Positions 61,149 through 64,000 of a stretch of DNA of 64,000 bases are shown here, piece after piece; the stretch's first letter is position 1, and each line of letters starts with the position of its first letter. Origin of the DNA: Rhynchopus sp. YZ270_cl-10 (taxonomy: Eukaryota; Euglenozoa; Diplonemea; Diplonemida; Diplonemidae); assembly GCA_964035575.1 (NCBI GenBank), contig OZ037836.1:248001-312000 (forward strand). The letters run 5' to 3'. The position numbers and the translations under genes are program-made. The notes beneath the pieces are model-generated. The model had not been told where the DNA came from. It saw only the letters and a program-made list of their open reading frames with translations, and did not search any database.

Positions 61149-64000
61149 TTATCGCGGGGCAAACCCGAGACGCCCCTGGGACGTGTCGTGGTGCCCTTTC
61201 CCGCAACAGGCCTGAGGAGACGCCAGCATCGGCAATCCGTCCTTCTTCCTCTTCCGTCCCGCCTGCACACATGCACCGCAAGCACCCCTCCCGTGGGCCA
61301 CACAGTTGTGGTGCTTCTGACAGCACTGCTTCATCGACACGTTCCCCGCACCCGCACACTGTCCGCACATCGAGAAGTTATGCACCTCACACGCCTCACG
61401 CGCCTCCACACAGTCACCCAAAATAAGCTCATCACAATGGTGCGTCGCACAACACGCCGTGATGGAGATGTTGTTGTGCTCGCAGTCCCCGCATCGCATC
61501 TTGGTGTGTATGTCACACACCCGCATGGCCCCCACCTTCCTCCTTACGTCCACACGCACAGCCGGTGTCTGCCGCCTGCGTGCCTCCTGTCGTCGAATCT
61601 GCTCTGCCGCAACTGCAGCTATCGCAGCTCTACTACGCACCTCCTCTGCCTGCTTCTGCTCTTCCTTCGCTTCCTTCCAGCGTTCGTTCTTTGCTGAGCG
61701 TTCTTCCGGAGTGGAAGTATGAGCCACATCCGCGTCGTCACCCCACCTCGCCTTCGTCTTTTCCTTTTGTCGGGAGAGTGCTCTCCGCGACGTCGCCTTC
61801 TCCTGCAACTCCTTCAGGTATCCTTCAACCCCCGCCGCATGCGTCAGCACAGGTCGCACAGAATACCCCGTCATGATCCCCGCACCCAGTTCCTGTAAGT
61901 GGTGCACCTCCCTCTTCTCCACTCCTTTCCATACGTCCCTTCCATGCGCCATAGTTTTCGCCGTCCGCATCATGGCACCAAAAGATTCGGCCCTCTTCAA
62001 CACCGTCTCACCCGGTACGTCCAACCCCGAGAAGATCTCAAAGTCCAGCATGAGCTCGAGCTGCGTGATGGGGGGCGTTGTGCCATCAGGCCAACGCAAT
62101 GCAGCGAGCCATGCCTTCAGCGCCCAGAAGTGGTCTTCCGTCCAGCGTGGACTCTTCTTCATGTACTTGCTCCCCCACAGTACGTTCTCCAGCGGGTTGT
62201 AGCTCTCAAGCACTGCACCCTCCTGAGGATTCCAGCCCCAAGGAAAAAGGGATTGGCCCACCACCGCCTGCTTCTTCTTCTTCTGCGAAAACCCATGTTC
62301 CACGTCGTACTTCTGCCTTGCCAGCGCGATGCTGACCAGCATCAGTTGCACACGACGCACCGTCTGCTCTCTCTCCGCAACACTCAGCTCCTGCAAGAAT
62401 ATCGTCGGCACCAGGCCAAAGTCCAAGAAGCACGGGGGTGCGTCTTTGAGCAAAACCCGGAGTTTTCCGATGTCCTCTCCACGAATTTCGTCCCACTGCG
62501 GGCACCACCACCAAGCGTGTCTCCGGTCCTCTATCGCCTCACCACAGTATCGGCACAACGAAGTCTCCACCTCCTTGTTCCTCAGCAGCTGCACCCCCAC
62601 CAACTGAGAGCCCGACAAGGCTCCGCGTATCGCGCCCGCCAGGTATCTGTCGGTCGTGCGGTCCTTCCACACTGCGTTCGTCGCCTGGCGATCCACACCT
62701 CCCTCAATGCCCTGCATCGACGGCCTCGTCGTCACTGTCAGGCGGTACGCGTGTGCACGGATGCCCTCTCTCAGCTCATGCAGCCATTTGCCCTTGTCCC
62801 ACAGACGAACGTGCACCCTCAACCCGATGTGTGTGGTCCAGAAGTCGAAGCTGCTCCACCGCCATCCGTATCGCTCCAGGTCGTCCCACAACAACTCTAT
62901 CACACCCTTCTTGTGCACTTCAGTTACCCTTGGGTTGGCAACCCCAGGGTTCTCGCGCCGGAGACGTGCCAGATCTGAAGCCCTGTCACGCCGCCTCACC
63001 TCCCGCTCCGCTCTTCGGTCATGTGCCAGCCTCCACACTTCTTCTGCTTCTCTCCGCATGCCGTCATCTTCTGTCAGTCGGAGAAAGGCCGCCATCCTCC
63101 TCTGCACAATCTCCGCTGGCGCATCAATCCCAACCGGAGATAACACATGCCACACAATGTTCAGCGTGCGCTGCTTCCTGCCCTGCCCCCAGACTGCCAG
63201 TGCTGCCCCTTGCCTCAGCGTCTCTATCGTCTGCTTCGAGAAGTCTGTCACTTCGCACCCATGCAACGCTGCCATCATTGGTCCCCTTGCGCCAATAAGT
63301 GCCTTCTCAGTGAAGGATAATGGCACACTCGAAACCCTCGTAAACACACGGTGCGCAGTAACCGCACGCTCACGCGCGATGGGCCCGAAGTTCCCCTTTC
63401 CAGCCAAAATGTCTGCTCCAACCGCCCCGAACTGCTTCTTGTCGGGGAAGAGCCCGTCGCCAAGTCCAAACTTCGTCTTTGTTCCCTCCTTCGAGGTAAA
63501 CCCTACGCACTTCTCTGCCTTGACCTCCATGTCCGCAGCAGTGATAAACTCCTTCGTCACCCTCGCAGCACCATGCACCTCCGCTTCCGTGTTCGCCACA
63601 GCATACACGTCGTCAGCGTACCCCATGGCGATTGCTCCGGTCCTTCTCGTCACTGCAGATCCCCACACCGCCATCAGCGCGTTCAACAGCACGACAGAAA
63701 GTGGGCATCCTTGCAGGATACCATTTGTCGTACGAAAGGTGCCTCCCACACCTACGTCTCCCAACTTGAAGCGGCGTTCCATGGCAGTGTACGCAGCCCT
63801 CAGTGGTCCAAGAATACGCCAGTGCGCGCCCCACTCCTCCGCCAGCGATAGCACAATCTCATGAGGTACACGATCGAAACATTTGGCGTAGTCGATCGTG
63901 AAGCCCCATACCTGGTCTGTGTCGTCACCCGACAGTACCGCCTTCTCCAGCTTGAGCGACAGATGCCAGTACAGGTGTGCAGTGCTGTGTCCTGCTCTGA
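61149..64000 (-). CDS. LINE reverse transcriptase ORF (partial, 5' end beyond window)
   Basis: At least 950 residues, open to the window edge, stop at 61149. RT motifs in order: FTIDYAKCFDRVPHEIV (motif A, catalytic Asp), NGILQGCPLSVVLLNALM (motif B), MGYADDVYAVA (motif C, YADD). A knuckle CRYCGEAIEDRRHAWWWC follows, as in many LINE C-termini. The last 110 residues are extremely rich in Cys and His (CDIHTKMRCGDC, CCATHHCDE, CGQCAGAG, CCQKHHNC), probably nucleic-acid-binding zinc ribbons. No interruption in the part seen, so the copy is young. The endonuclease expected at the 5' side is not visible. The motif B wording resembles LINEs of other protists such as dinoflagellates (recall only). 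Confidence 0.9.
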   Translation of the reverse strand, partial: RAGHSTAHLYWHLSLKLEKAVLSGDDTDQVWGFTIDYAKCFDRVPHEIVLSLAEEWGAHWRILGPLRAAYTAMERRFKLGDVGVGGTFRTTNGILQGCPLSVVLLNALMAVWGSAVTRRTGAIAMGYADDVYAVANTEAEVHGAARVTKEFITAADMEVKAEKCVGFTSKEGTKTKFGLGDGLFPDKKQFGAVGADILAGKGNFGPIARERAVTAHRVFTRVSSVPLSFTEKALIGARGPMMAALHGCEVTDFSKQTIETLRQGAALAVWGQGRKQRTLNIVWHVLSPVGIDAPAEIVQRRMAAFLRLTEDDGMRREAEEVWRLAHDRRAEREVRRRDRASDLARLRRENPGVANPRVTEVHKKGVIELLWDDLERYGWRWSSFDFWTTHIGLRVHVRLWDKGKWLHELREGIRAHAYRLTVTTRPSMQGIEGGVDRQATNAVWKDRTTDRYLAGAIRGALSGSQLVGVQLLRNKEVETSLCRYCGEAIEDRRHAWWWCPQWDEIRGEDIGKLRVLLKDAPPCFLDFGLVPTIFLQELSVAEREQTVRRVQLMLVSIALARQKYDVEHGFSQKKKKQAVVGQSLFPWGWNPQEGAVLESYNPLENVLWGSKYMKKSPRWTEDHFWALKAWLAALRWPDGTTPPITQLELMLDFEIFSGLDVPGETVLKRAESFGAMMRTAKTMAHGRDVWKGVEKREVHHLQELGAGIMTGYSVRPVLTHAAGVEGYLKELQEKATSRRALSRQKEKTKARWGDDADVAHTSTPEERSAKNERWKEAKEEQKQAEEVRSRAAIAAVAAEQIRRQEARRRQTPAVRVDVRRKVGAMRVCDIHTKMRCGDCEHNNISITACCATHHCDELILGDCVEAREACEVHNFSMCGQCAGAGNVSMKQCCQKHHNCVAHGRGACGACVQAGRKRKKDGLPMLASPQACCGKGHHDTSQGRLGFAPR

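Larger units (their letters stand above)
61091..64000 (-). mobile_element. LINE (non-LTR retrotransposon), runs off the right edge
   Basis: Contains the RT ORF and a very short 3' region ending in a stem-loop (61097-61122) instead of poly(A). It interrupts an LRR gene. The 5' end is not in the window. Confidence 0.85.

Noticed and set aside
1-64000. tRNA, 5S rRNA or spliced-leader RNA genes
   Set aside because: I looked for the internal box B motif and for the diplonemid leader sequence as I remember it; no convincing match seen by eye.

Overview
The window looks like nuclear DNA of a euglenozoan protist, with a diplonemid as the best guess (inference). The intact Hsp70 is closest, from memory, to trypanosomatid Hsp70. 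Every well-supported host gene lies on the minus strand, as in the directional clusters of Euglenozoa. Unlike kinetoplastids, the genes carry conventional GT-AG introns: six of six begin GTATGT and end in ACACAG or ACAACAG. Gene-poor stretches are AT-rich and crowded with short GC-rich palindromes and inverted-repeat elements.

Layout. 0.7-26.2 kb: three related genes for type I membrane proteins built of six-cysteine EGF-like modules (A 718-4151, B 5334-8315, D 12811-26197), each with signal peptide, Thr/Pro-rich repeat stalk, one transmembrane helix and a short tail. A and D share intron positions. B has no intron and looks like a recombinant of A-like and D-like sequence. Intron 1 of D holds a nested pair of hAT transposons: an outer element (15659-21907) carrying an OTU-protease-like gene, and inside it a complete-looking hAT (15723-19095) encoding a 948-aa transposase. 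26.2-44.7 kb: one unrecognised membrane-protein gene (33776-35158) among transposon remains and repeats. 44.7-47.2 kb: a two-exon receptor with a divergent class III nucleotidyl-cyclase-like domain. 47.4-60.0 kb: four genes for an N-terminal ubiquitin-like domain plus 25-residue leucine-rich repeats plus a C-terminal CaaX box (CVCM or CVCA), interrupted by an Hsp70 gene. One of the four is split by a 604-bp retroposed insert with a 20-bp target duplication. 60.8-64 kb: the 3' end of a different LRR gene with a basic tail, cut by a LINE whose reverse-transcriptase ORF runs off the right edge.

Working picture. The EGF-like proteins look like a recombining family of surface adhesin-like molecules, the cyclase-like protein like a surface sensor, and the UBL-LRR-CaaX proteins like a prenylated, membrane-tethered recognition family. 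The most unusual items are the UBL-LRR-CaaX family, the OTU gene inside a hAT element lacking its own transposase, and the three-level nesting (host intron > hAT > hAT) in which both target duplications can be read exactly.
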